Shown: positions 1-11,186 of the stretch, one piece after another
How the letters are laid out: every line of letters begins with the position of its first letter
Numbering within the stretch: position 1 is the first letter of the stretch
Assembly (NCBI RefSeq): GCF_002127325.2
Contig: NC_035436.2
Span: forward strand, 105,981,591 to 106,045,590
Length of the DNA: 64,000 nt
DNA from: Helianthus annuus
Taxonomy: Eukaryota; Streptophyta; Magnoliopsida; Asterales; Asteraceae
Direction: 5' to 3'
The notes under the pieces: model-generated
Told to the model about the DNA's origin: nothing
Databases searched by the model: none
Seen by the model: only the letters and a program-made list of their open reading frames with translations
Made by a program: the position numbers and the translations under genes

Positions 1-1
1 A

Positions 2-2071
2 AAGACGCCAACCGAGATCCGACAGTTCTTAGGTTTGGCTGGTTATTATCGAAGGTTCATTGAGGATTTCTCAAAAATCGCTTAACCTTTGACTTCCCTT
101 ACCCAGAAAGACAAGAAGTTTGATTGGGGAGACAAACAAGAAGAAGCGTTTTAGTTGTTGAAGAACAAACTTTGTAATGCACTGATCTTATCACTGCCCG
201 AAGGAACGGACGACTTCGTGGTATATTGTGACGCCTCACGTCAAGGTTTGGGTTGTGTGTTGATGCAGGGACAGAAAGTTATAGCATATGCTTCTCGCCA
301 GTTAAAGGTCCGTGAGAAAAATTATACCATGCATGACTTGGAATTAGGCGCGATGGTATTTGCGTTAAAGATCTGGCGACATTATTTGTATGGTACGCGA
401 TGCACAATCTTCACTGATCACAAGAGCTTACAACACATATTTGACCAAAAGGAGCTTAACATGATACACAGACGCTGGGTAGAGCTGTTGAACGACTATG
501 ACTGTGAAATCAAGTATCATCCAGGGAAGGCGAATGTGGTCGCCGATGCCCTAAGCCGGAAAGAAAGGTTCAAGCCCATAAGGGTTAGGGCTTTGGAAAT
601 GATTGTCCAGACAAACCTCTCATTGCGCATTCGTGTCGCGCAGAGAGAAGCTCTCAAAGAAAGGAATATTGAGGACGAGTATCTCCGTGGGATGGAGAAG
701 CAGTTGGTACCAAACGAGGAAGGAACTTTATGCTTCATGAAACGAATTTGGGTTCCTCTGTTTGGTGGATTAAGAAAGGTTATTTTCGATGAAGCTCACA
801 AGTCACGGTACTCGATTCATCCAGGAGCAGATAAAATGTACCAAGACCTTAAGGATTTCTACTAGTGGCCAAGGATGAAAGGCGATGTTGCGGCATATGT
901 TAGCAAATGTTTAACGTGCGCCAAGGTAAAAGTCGAATACCAAAAACCTTCAGGTCTTTTACAACAACCTGAAATACCCAAATGGAAATGGGAACAAATT
1001 TCAATGGATTTCATAACGAAACTGCCAAGGACGCCCAAAGGCCATGATACGATTTGGGTAATAATAGACCGTCTAACGAAATCTGTGCACTTCTTACCAA
1101 TCAGGGAAAAGGACAACACGAGTAAACTAGCTGAGATATACATGAGATAGATTGTTGCATGACATGGAGTGCCTCTCTCAATCATCTCTGATAGAGACGG
1201 AAGATTCATGTTAAGGATTTGGCAATCCTTTCAAGAAGCATTTGGTTCTTAGTTGAACCTAAGTACGACTTTTCACCCGCAAACAGATGGACAGAGTGAA
1301 CGAACTATTCAGACATTAGAAGACATGTTGCGAGCTTGTGTAATGGATTTAGGAGGAAGTTGGGACACTCACCTACCATTGGTGGAATTTTCATACAATA
1401 ACAGTTACCATGCGAGTATTGAAGCCGCACCGTTCAAAGCTCTTTATGGACGCAAATGTTGATCACCGATTTGTTGGGCTGATGCTGGTGATAGACAATT
1501 ACTTGGTCTGGAATTAGTTCAAGAAATGACAAACAAGATTGCACAAATCCGAGAGCGCATCAAAGCGGCTCGCGATCGACAAAAGTGTTACGCGGACAGA
1601 AGAAGGAAACCTCTAGAGTTTGAGGTGGGAGATATGGTTTTATTGAAGGATTCACCCTGGAAGGGTGTGGCACGCTTTGGAAAGCGTGGGAAGTTGAATC
1701 CACGTTACATTGGCCCATTCAGAATCCTGCAAAGGATTGGGCTTGTAGCATACAAGTTGGACCTACCTACTGAACTTAATGGCGTTCATGATACATTGCA
1801 TGTATCGAACCTAAAAAAGAGTCCAACTCAAGAGACAGTTGTCATTCTTGCTGAGGAAGTTCATATCGACGACACGCTCCACTTTGTTGAAGAACGAGTT
1901 GAGGTCACTGATTGGAAGATTAACAAGACACGCCGGAGTAGTGTCAAACTCGTCAAAGTTCGATGGAATGCAAGACACGGGCCAGAATTCACGTGGGAAC
2001 GTGAGGATCGTTTGAAGAAGAAATACCCCCATTTATTTCCCAAGACCCCTGCAACTAGAAGCAGAACCTAA
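2..2071 (+). pseudogene. TE1 Ty3/gypsy pol remnant (RT end, RNase H, integrase, chromodomain)
   Basis: This is the C-terminal part of a chromovirus-type polyprotein entering from outside the window. In one continuous frame I read the end of the RT connection ([11 protein letters not shown] type), RNase H ([27 protein letters not shown]), an integrase zinc finger (HPGADKM then KCLTC), integrase core ([22 protein letters not shown]) and a chromodomain ([17 protein letters not shown]) ending at a TAA. No frameshift is needed, but seven in-frame stops interrupt it at 83, 152, 863, 1148, 1160, 1250 and 1460. Comparison with the sister copies here suggests that at least five arose by CAA/CAG to TAA/TAG, CGA to TGA or TGG to TAG. 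The protein cannot be made; the copy is dead. Family assignment is sure, exact lineage (Tekay/Del-like) is inference. Confidence 0.93.
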
Positions 2072-2106
2072 AATTTCGGCACGAAATTTTCTTGACTGGG
2101 GGAGAA
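2070..2106 (+). promoter_or_regulatory. TE1 pre-PPT hairpin and polypurine tract
   Basis: A perfect 9-bp inverted repeat (AAAATTTCG, loop GCA, CGAAATTTT) at 2070-2090 is followed by the purine run TGGGGGAGAA at 2097-2106, directly against the first base of the 3' LTR. The purine run is the expected plus-strand primer of reverse transcription. The hairpin is shared with the other Ty3 elements of the window. Confidence 0.85.
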
Positions 2107-3771
2107 TGTGACAACCATCACAATTTCTGGTATCTGTACAATTAATTAATATATAATTTGTGCTTAATGACTGTGCTTGATTACAACTGTGATTAAACTG
2201 CTTTCTGATTTCTTTTACATACATACATATGCATCACATTTCATACTGTCACTTCATTTATTATATACAAGCTTCAGTGACAAACTTGATGCACAAAGCA
2301 CAATTAGCACAGTGAGCGGATAACCCAGAAAACATGCTGACAATGCCAGCACCTAGACAGACAATGTTTTTGAGGCCAGTATGAGCCAGAGATAGAATAC
2401 TACACTAGTAGGGAGTGTAGGGAAGTGAGGACCATAAAACTGCGTCACTGGGTGATAGTTATAGTGCCGGGAAGTGCCTAAAACACATTCTAAATGCAGA
2501 ATTCTGCACTTAATAACAAAACTCAGCATTTAATTATGCTGGTAATGTGCAAAAACTTGACAAAATGGTCCTAGATACTTTCCAAAGTGTTCGGAATTAA
2601 AAGTGTCACTAAAAGTATTGTAAAAGACACCTTATGGATTAATTAAGCACTTTAACGGACAACACCCAACCGGACAACCGGACATTACCCGAAACACAAA
2701 AATATTGCCAAATACATTGTTTTTATTTTTCTAAGCTAGTTAGGGTCCCCGAACACCCTAACACACTATATATTTAATAACACTCATAAGACGCTAACTA
2801 AACACTTGGATTATAACCAAACCACTAACTAGATTGTTGAAACCCAACCCTATACCCCCCCCCCTTGGCGACGGTCACCATGGGTGACCCACCCATGATT
2901 TTCTTGATTAATTTATTTGGGTATGCATGGTACTTGAGAGACATTTTATCTATTGGGTAATTAAGTGTTGGAAGATTTCTATTTAAACTCCTAGTCCATC
3001 ACTCTCTCACTTCACAACACACTTTCAACTCACTCTCACTCCCTCCTCTCCTTGTGTGTTCGGCCGTGAGCCACCACAACCACCACCACCATCATTCAAG
3101 CTTCTTCAATCATTCCAAGGGCATCCAAGGGTATTAGAGATCATACAAACAAGCTTGGTGTGTTCGGAAGCTCAAGGACCTCTTTCATCACTTTTATACT
3201 CTTGAACTCCCCTAGCCTTGTGCTAGTGGTAAGATCTTCGATCCTTGCATTTTACATTTTGTTTAAGTGGTTAATGATGTTTAAAGATCAAAATGATAAG
3301 AACTCTAAAGAACCATAAACAAAGTCTTGACATAAACTAACTTTGTGATGAAGTAGAGTTAAAATGATGAAGAAATCATGATATTCCTATGTTGTGATGC
3401 TTATTGATTGTTGTTTGCTAGTAGAAATGGTATGGACCATCATATGGACTTGCTAGATCATGATTAAAAACATGATCTAGCAAGATGAGAAAATAGAGAT
3501 GCGTAGGATGATGGAATCATCCACACATAAACTATGAACTTGAATAAATAAAGGTTTTCTTGAAAAATAAAGATCAAAGTAAGTTATAATCTTGTAGATC
3601 TAAAGATCCATGAGTGGTTTTTCAAAAGAACCAAGTGAAAAGTATGAGTTTTGTTAAACATGGATCTTACATAAACTAAACACATTTTTAGTGGATAAAC
3701 AAGTGTAGAAACACTTGTGTAATAATAAAATTTCACAAAGAAGTATTTTTAGAAAATATGACTAGAAGTTG
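2107..3771 (+). repeat. TE1 3' LTR, first segment
   Basis: The LTR starts TGTGACAACC right after the PPT and runs until TE2 inserts; the last five bases AGTTG (3767-3771) are the TSD of TE2. It holds a C10 run near 2860, a small inverted repeat GGTCACC/GGTGACC around 2874-2890 and no coding sequence. A reverse-orientation relative of this LTR is TE4 (compare the GTGTGTTCGGCCG stretch near 3055 with the complement near 22515). Only short chance ORFs are present. Confidence 0.85.
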
Positions 3772-6081
3772 TGTGACAACCCAAGTTTCCAAGGTCTTTA
3801 CTTGGCACATTAATCATTTTGTGATTTATCTTTGTAATTCTTTGCATTTTAACTTGCTCATGCTTAATATATGTGGATGTAACTATTTTAAACATTAAAC
3901 TATGAATTTTGTGTAGGTGGTGTGGTATTATTATTTTATGTATATATGTGCACACAAAGAAGCTTAACCTTCGCCACAACACCCACTCGACGAAGATTAA
4001 CCTTCTTCGCACTCACACTCAACGAACTTGGAACCTTGGCCGAACCACCCACCTGACGAAGGTTGGAGCCTTCGTCACACTCATCATCTCGGCGAACTTG
4101 TAACCTTCGTCGGGAACTTGTAACCTTCGTCGGGCACGGGCTTTGGCCCAAGACGGTTCCGCCGGCCCAACTCCTGCCTTTTAAGTTTATTGTTGTTAGT
4201 TACGTGAAGATTTCACAAACCCTAGAGCTCCATATTACGTTTCTCTGTGTGACGGCAATCTCTAAATTCCCTCGAAACTATTGATAGCCTTGTGTAGTAA
4301 ACGGTTAGTGTGTCTATCTCTGTTTGAGATTGTTATTATGCTTTGAATAATTGTTTTATATTCTTTCAAACTGTTGTATATATTGGATGATTTGCATATA
4401 AGATGAACGGATCAGATGAGATGTTGTTTGGGATTTAGTTGAATCGTATGATAATGATAATATGATGATACGATCGATTTCGTGTGCCTGTATGTGAATA
4501 ATCTGATGATTTATAGATGATTTTGATCTCGCAATGAATTGGGTAATTTATATGGTTATGTGAATCGGTTGGCTTGAATGATTGGGTGATAAAGACTGTG
4601 TAACTATTAGATGGAATTAGGGTTCATGTGTTCTGTAACTGATGAGGATGATCATGCTTACCTGGGCAACCTTCAATTGAGGAAGGATAAGGTTCCTCGT
4701 GAAACCTGTAATTTTAAGGTTCCTCGTGAAACTTATAAGTAACAGTAGTTAAGTATGTTAACTCTGTTAGCGTGGTAACTCTGTTAGTATGTTAACGCTG
4801 TTAGTATGTTAACTCTGTTAGCTATGTTAACTCTATTGTGCATGTTAAGAATGTAAACCCAGTTAGTTTATTAACTGTGTTAAGCTTATTTACTCTGTTA
4901 ATTTTATTAACTTTGTTAAATTATGTATGCCACTCTTTTAAGTATATAACTCTATTAGTTTGTTAACCCTGTTAGTTAACTAACACTTTTAGCTTATTAT
5001 TCCTGTTATATATGTTAAACTTGTTAAGTTTGTTAACCTTGTCAAGTATGTTAAAGAATAACCATGTTAGAATAAATTGTGAAGGACATTTATGTGGAGC
5101 ATGAATTGCATGGAAATGATTAACTGCTTACATTGTGCATGATGTTAACTGCCAAACACTTTGTGACATAGATTGCATGTGAATCGTTACGAACTTAAAC
5201 TGATTGTGTATACGTGCATACCATAGGACTTGACTGATTACTTGTGAGCACATAGTCTAGCATACCGAGCAAACCAAGGTGAGTTCACACTCTTTCCAAA
5301 GCATGGGATTCCCAAGGGTTGGGAATGGGTAAATGAACTAAAAGGTAATTACGACCATCCTCCGTGGGTAGGATGCCAAGTATACACACTGGACCAAACC
5401 TCTATCATGAAGTCCCTCATTTATATCGACTTAATCGCCGAGGCCTATGGCGAGCGGGTCATTAGTTAATAGCGCTATTAGGTTTAACAAACCTCACACC
5501 GTGTCGTTCGAATGGGCGTGTACTAATGGACTATGGGGAAAGGGTCAATGCTAATAGACATTGACTTAGGCCACCTCTTACATTTTCATAGCAGTCGATA
5601 CACACGGGCTAGTAACACATGGGAAGCCCCCACTAATCTTCGCAAACATTTTCTGGGAGACCGCGATACGAATTAACACGATACATGGTTTACAAAACGA
5701 ACATATGATTTACTAAACGAATACTATAACCAAACAACCAACTGTGAACTCGCTCAACTTTGTTGTTGATTCGTTGTTACATGCCTTGCAGGTCGTTAGG
5801 TACTCTTGGAGCTTGCACAGGGAGGCGCAGTCGTTGTGGGACATGGCAGTGTGTGTCATGTTAAAAACATTACTTTATTTCGTACTTAATACTTACATTG
5901 GGTTTTTACAATTATGCTTCCGCTAAACACTTAACTACGTTTGTGATTTTAAACATCTTTCGTATTGTTTGGTTAAATTTTTATTTATTAGTTATTATGT
6001 TCAGTATGATTGGTGGCTTGATCCTGGCCAGTCACGCCTCCAAGCGGTGATACTCCGCGTGTGGATTTTGGGGGTGTGACA
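3772..6081 (+). repeat. TE2 5' LTR (2310 bp)
   Basis: Starts TGTGACAACC and ends GGGTGTGACA, four bases before the PBS. It contains two internal repeat blocks: an array of AACCTTCG/CGAAGGTT words at 3964-4136 and a degenerate roughly 18-bp TTAGTATGTTAACTCTG array at about 4745-5050. A possible TATA-like stretch (TATGTATATATG) lies near 3938-3950, but I cannot place the transcription start. The 3' LTR is shorter by 564 bp. Confidence 0.93.
3964..4136 (+). repeat. AACCTTCGTC motif array in TE2 5' LTR
   Basis: At least seven copies of AACCTTCG or its complement lie in about 170 bp, spaced roughly 23-35 bp. One pair forms a perfect inverted repeat (GACGAAGG at 4054-4061, CCTTCGTC at 4068-4075); another is a direct 21-bp doublet of the GAACTTGTAACCTTCGTCGG type around 4093-4133. 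A diverged copy of the array is at about 11380-11552 in the 3' LTR. Confidence 0.85.
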
Positions 6082-6084
6082 AAT

Positions 6085-6097
6085 TGGTATCAGAGCC
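6085..6097 (+). promoter_or_regulatory. TE2 primer binding site
   Basis: TGGTATCAGAGCC just downstream of the 5' LTR is the usual plant PBS complementary to the 3' end of initiator methionine tRNA. It primes minus-strand synthesis and fixes the + orientation of the element. Confidence 0.95.
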
Positions 6098-6397
6098 ATT
6101 GGTTATAGTGAACTTGGTTTTAATAAGGGGAAAAGGTTTTTATTAAAAACATACTATAGCCGGTACATTGCTCAACGATCCACAACGACGCTTAGCTCCA
6201 CGTGCAAGACTCAACATTCTAGGTGATATGATTTATGTTTACATTGCCTACTTGCTAAATTACATAGAACTTTGCTCATGGTATGCTTAGATAAACGTAA
6301 CAACTGTTGTTTGAAAACGCATGTGTGCTTACTCTCTTCTATGATCGCACTTTCGCGAATCTCTCTCACTCATGTTTCCCTTTTTGTTATGAAGATC

Positions 6398-7161
6398 ATG
6401 AGTGGACGTGTTAACATGACTCAAGCCCAGCTAACGGCTTTGATTAACGAACAAGTTGCTGCGGCACTTGCAGTCGCTCAAGCAGGAGGTATACCCTGCA
6501 GTCGCAAACTCACTCTAGGATCTTTAGATCCTACCCTCATAAATCAACTCTTGTGTTTAACCGTCTCCAGTTCTTATACAGAATAGGTCAACACTCTCAG
6601 CCACCTGTATGCACTTTCAAGACTTTCATGGACTATCGTCCTAGCATATTCAGTGGCACTGAAGGAGCAGTTGGACTCCTCCACTTGTTCGAGAAGCTCA
6701 AATCGGTATTCGAGATGTATGAATGCCCTAAGGCTCGCAGGTGAAGTACGCCACTGGTACTCTCGAAGGCATTGCGCTGACTTGGTGGAATGCGCAAGTT
6801 CAGATGCTGGGGTTGGTGGCTGCTAATGCCACCCCGTGGAACGACTTTAAGGAACTGATTAAGTGTGAATATTGTAGTCGTGATGACATCCACAAGCTAG
6901 AAGTGGAGTTCTTTAATCTGAAGATGATTGGGTCAGAGATAGAAGCGTATACGAAAAGGTCCAACGAGCTAGCTATCTTGTGCCCAACTATGGTGGACCC
7001 TCCTATCAAGCGCATTGAGTTGTACCTCAGAGGCTTAGTACCAGAGATTCAAAGCCATGTGATGTCTGCCAAGCTTGCTACTATTCAGGATGTTACCCGT
7101 CTTGCTCATCGTCTCACAGACCAGGCAGTGGAACAGAACATGCTGCCTAAACGTATCAGTG

Positions 7162-7196
<35 letters not shown>

Positions 7197-7700
7197 TCTG
7201 CTACTCCCAGTGACAACAAACGAAAGTGGGATGGAACCTCCAGCAAGGGTTCAACTATGGTTCAGTCCCAGGCACAGCAGCGAAAGATTGATGACTACCA
7301 GAGTCCGGGTCAGCAGTCTTCTGTTAGTCAAAAGCAGGGTGGATATCGAGGAAACCTCCCGAAGTGTAACACATGCAACAGGCACCACAATGGTCAGTGC
7401 AACAAGGGTCATTATCAGAGGTGTCTCAAGATGGGTCATGAAGCTAAAGATTGCAGGAGCTCACGACCTGCGAATCAGAAACGTCAACAACAACCACCAG
7501 CTCCATAGAACCAGCAGCAACAGCGAGGCAACAGGGGATGCTTTTAGTGTGGTGCTGAAGGCCACTTCAAGCGGGACTGCCCCCAGTTAAATCAAAATCA
7601 GAACAACAACAACAATAATCAGGGCAATGGGAACAACCAAGGGGGAAACAATGATGGAAATAATGGCGCCAGGGGTCGAGTGTTTGTGCTGGGCTAGGGG
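6398..7700 (+). pseudogene. TE2 gag remnant
   Basis: The start is chosen at the ATG of MSGRVNMTQAQL, which aligns with [12 protein letters not shown] of TE9. The capsid-like region, a histidine/cysteine-rich CNRHHNGQC...[11 protein letters not shown] segment and a CCHC knuckle ([14 protein letters not shown] type) follow. It is broken by a 98-bp insertion (6489-6586), a one-base deletion near 6741 (AGG-GTG read as AGG-TGA) and TAG stops at 7506, 7545 and 7695. A (CTA) microsatellite at about 7161-7194 has expanded a threonine tract compared with TE9. Confidence 0.92.
6489..6586 (+). other. 98-bp intron-like insertion in TE2 gag
   Basis: Against TE9 the gag frame is interrupted by exactly 98 bp that begin GT (GTATACC) and end AG (ACAGAATAG); removing it restores the frame between the AQAG and QHSQPPVCTF parts. 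It is flanked by AGGT at both ends, so a small insertion with a 4-bp duplication is equally possible. Its middle has a perfect 8-bp inverted repeat (TAGGATCT/AGATCCTA). Splicing is not shown. Confidence 0.7.
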
Positions 7701-10700
7701 GATGCAAGGAATGATCCTAACGTAGTGATGGGTAAGTTCCTTCTCGACGACTTTTATGTTACTGTTTTATTTGATACGGGTGCTGATACCAGTTACGTGT
7801 CTCTAAAAGTTAGTCAAATGCTAAAGCACACACCAACACTTTTGAACAACAAGCATGTCGTAGAGTTAGCTAACGGTAAAATTTTAGAGGCCACACACGT
7901 AGTTAAGGGTTGTAATCTTGTCTTAGCTGGTCAGACTTTCTCTATTGATCTCATTCTTAGAGTTTTGGGTAGCTTCAATATCGTCATCGGGATGGATTGG
8001 TTATCCCAACAGCAAGCAGAGATCATATGCAAAGAGAAGATTGTTCGTATTCCCCGTTCCGGTAAAGAACCTCTCGAAGTTCAAGGCGACAAGAGTGGTG
8101 CTGTGGTAGGCATCATCCCATTTCTTAAGGCTCAGAAGTGTTTGCGAAAGGGCCACACCGCTATTTTGGCGCTTGTCACAGACGCATCAACGAAAGAGAA
8201 GAGATTAGAGGATATTCCAGTAGTACATGACTTTCCTCAAGTGTTTCCTGAAGATTTACCTGGGCTACCGCCTCATCGCCAGGTCGAGTTCCAAATCGAG
8301 CTAGCTCCTGGAGCAGCGCCCATAGCTCGAGCACCTTATCGCTTAGCTCCAACCGAACTGGAAGAACTGTCCAAACAATTGCAAGAACTTTTGGATAAAG
8401 GCTTTATTTGTCCTAGCTCTTCGCCTTGTGGAGCTCTAGTATTGTTTGTGAAGAAGAAAGACGGTACCTTCCGTATGTTCATAGATTACCGCGAATTAAA
8501 CAAGGTGACCGTGAAGAACCGCTATCCTCTTCCGCGTATTGATGACTTGTTCGATCAGCTGCAAGGGTCGAGCTACTATTCAAAGATTGATTTGAGGTCA
8601 GGCTACCATCAACTGAGAGTCCGGGACAAGGACGTCTCCAAAACAGCATTCAGAACACGCTGTTTTCATGGATCTTATGAACAGAGTTCCTGGTCATGCC
8701 ATTCGGGTTAACAAACGCGCCTGCAGTCTTCATGGATCTTATGAACAGAGTATGCAAGCCCTACCTAGACAAATTTGTTATTGTCTTAATCGACGACATC
8801 CTGATCTATTCTAAGAGTCAGGAAGAACACGAGCAGCATTTACGACTCATTTTGGAACTACTTCGAACAGAACAGTTATATGCCAAGTTTTCGAAATGCG
8901 ACTTCTTGCTTCGTGAAGTCCACTTCCTAGGCCACGTGGTGAACAAGGATAGGATTCAAGTTGATCCATCCAAGGTAGACTCGATTAAGAACTGGCCTGC
9001 ACCTCGCACACCAATGGAAATCCGCCAATTCTTGGGTTTGGCAGGTTATTACAGGAGGTTCATCAAGGATTTTTCCAAGATTGCACAACCTCTCACCTCA
9101 CTAACACAGAAGGGCGTTACTTATCGATGGGGTAATACACAGGAATCGGCATTTCAGCACTTAAAGGATAGGCTTTGCAGTGCACCTATTCTTTCATTGC
9201 CAGAGGGCATAGACGACTTTGTAGTTTATTGCGACACATCAATTCAGGGTCTTGGTTGTGTATTGATGCAACGGGATAAAGTCATTGCTTACGCCTCGTG
9301 CCAACTTAAAGTTCATGAAAGAAATTACACCACACACGACTTGGAGCAGGGAGCTGTTGTTTTCGCGCTTAAGATATAGCGACATTACATGTACGGTACC
9401 AAGTGCACCATCTACACCGATCACAGGAGTCTTGAGCATATCTTCAAGCAGAAAGAATTAAACATGCGTCAACGTCGATGGGTCAAGCTTTTAAACGATT
9501 ACGAATGCGCGATTAAGTACCATCCGGGCAAGGCAAATGTCGTGGCCGACGCCCTCAGTCGAAAGGATACTACACCTAGGCGTGTACGAGCATTGCAACT
9601 CACTATTCAATCTAGTCTCCCTGCACATATACGAGATGCTCAGGTAGAAGCATTGAAACCAGAAAACGTCAGGGCTGAAGCCTTACGGGGTTCAAGTCAA
9701 TGATTAGAACAAAAGGAAGATGGCGCCTACTATGTAACGGGGCGTATTTGGGTCCCACTATATGGCGGTTTACGAGAACTTGTAATGGATGAAGCACACA
9801 AGTCTCGCTATTCGGTACATCCTGGCTTGGATAAAATGTACCACGATCTCAAAACTACGTATTGGTGGCGTAGCATGAAAGCCCACATCGCAACTTAGAT
9901 CAGCAAGTGTTTGACTTGTGCGAGAGTCAAGGTTGAATATCAGAAACCATCAGGCCTACTCCAGCAACCAAAGATACCACAATGGAAATAGGAGGAAATT
10001 TCCATGGATTTTGTTACTGGCCTGCCTAGATCGCAGCGGGAGAATGATACTATTTGGGTGATCGTGGATCGACTCACAAAGTCTGCACACTTCTTGGCTA
10101 TCAAAGAAACAGACAAGTTCTCTACTTTAGCAGACATTTACTTAAAGGAAGTGGTTTCGAGGCACGGGGTGCCCACCTCTATTATTTCTGATCGTGATGC
10201 ACAATTTACTTCAGAACTGTGGCAAGCGATGCACAAATCTTTTGGCTCACGATTAGACATGAGCACAGCTTATCACCCTCAGACGGATGGGCAGTCTGAG
10301 CGTACTATTCAAACTCTAGAAGACATGCTACGGGCATGCGTAATCGATTTTGGCAACAGTTGGGAAAAACATCTCCCTTTGGTGGAGTTTTCGTATAATA
10401 ACAGTTAGCACACCAGGCGTAAATGTCGATCACCTCTTTATTGGGCAGAGGTGGGTGATAGTCAGATCACAGGTCCAGAACTTGTAGTAGACGCAACAGA
10501 AAGAATTGCTCAGATACGACAACGAATGGCGGCAGCTCGTGACCGTCAGAAAAGCTACGCTGATAAGCGCAGGAAACCACTCGAATTCCAAGTTGGGGAT
10601 CGAGTGCTACTCAAAGTCTCACCCTGGAAGGGTGTAGTTCGTTTTGGCAAACGAGGCAAGCTCAATCCGCGATATGTCGGACCGTTTGAAATCATTGAGA

Positions 10701-11089
10701 AAATAGGCAAGGTGTCCTATAAACTGAACCTACCAGCAGAACTCGGTGGAGTTCACAACGTTTTCCACGTGTCGAATCTGAAGAAGTGCCTGTCAGATGA
10801 GACCCTTATAGTTCCTTTGAAGGAGCTCACTATCGACGATCAGTTGCGATTCGTCGAAGAACCTGTTGAAAACACGGACCAGGATGTTAAGGTCCTCAAG
10901 CACACCAGAATACCTCTTGTTCGAGTTCGTTGGAACTCCCATCGTGGCCCAGAGTTCACCTGGGAATGAGAAGATCAAATGAAACTTAAGTATCCCCAGT
11001 TGTTCAAGAACAATGCAACTCCTACTGAGGCTGAAGCTACTGCGGAATTTCGGGACGAAATTCCAAATCAACGGGGGGATGAGATGTGA
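7701..11089 (+). pseudogene. TE2 pol remnant (protease, RT, RNase H, integrase, chromodomain)
   Basis: Protease (FDTGADTSY), RT ([21 protein letters not shown]), RNase H, integrase HHCC and DDE core, and chromodomain are recognisable in order, ending at the TGA at 11087. Lesions: a local 23-bp copied block in RT (8665-8687) that shifts the frame, stops at 9377, 9701, 9896, 9989, 10406 and 10967, and an in-frame loss of about 11 residues of the integrase after 10414 (the [12 protein letters not shown] segment of TE9). Most stops fit C-to-T or G-to-A changes of TE9-like codons. The copy cannot encode an active polyprotein. Confidence 0.93.
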
Positions 11090-11186
11090 CACCCTAGTAA
11101 AACCAGGAAAACAACGCAACACAACTAGCTTCCTCAGTAACCACGTGCTAAATTTCGGGACGAAATTTCATTCAAGTTGGGGATAA
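11044..11186 (+). promoter_or_regulatory. TE2 doubled hairpin/PPT module
   Basis: Two hairpins (GGAATTTCG/CGAAATTCC at 11044-11064 and AAATTTCG/CGAAATTT at 11150-11168) are each followed by a purine run and TGTGACA: ACGGGGGGATGAGA at 11071-11084 (TGTGACA at 11085-11091), and GTTGGGGATAA at 11176-11186. Only the second purine run abuts the real 3' LTR. The first overlaps the pol stop. Confidence 0.8.

Noticed and set aside
7075..7590. 171-codon ORF overlapping TE2 gag with a leucine run
   Set aside because: Shadow frame of the (CTA) microsatellite and gag; gag frame matches TE9.
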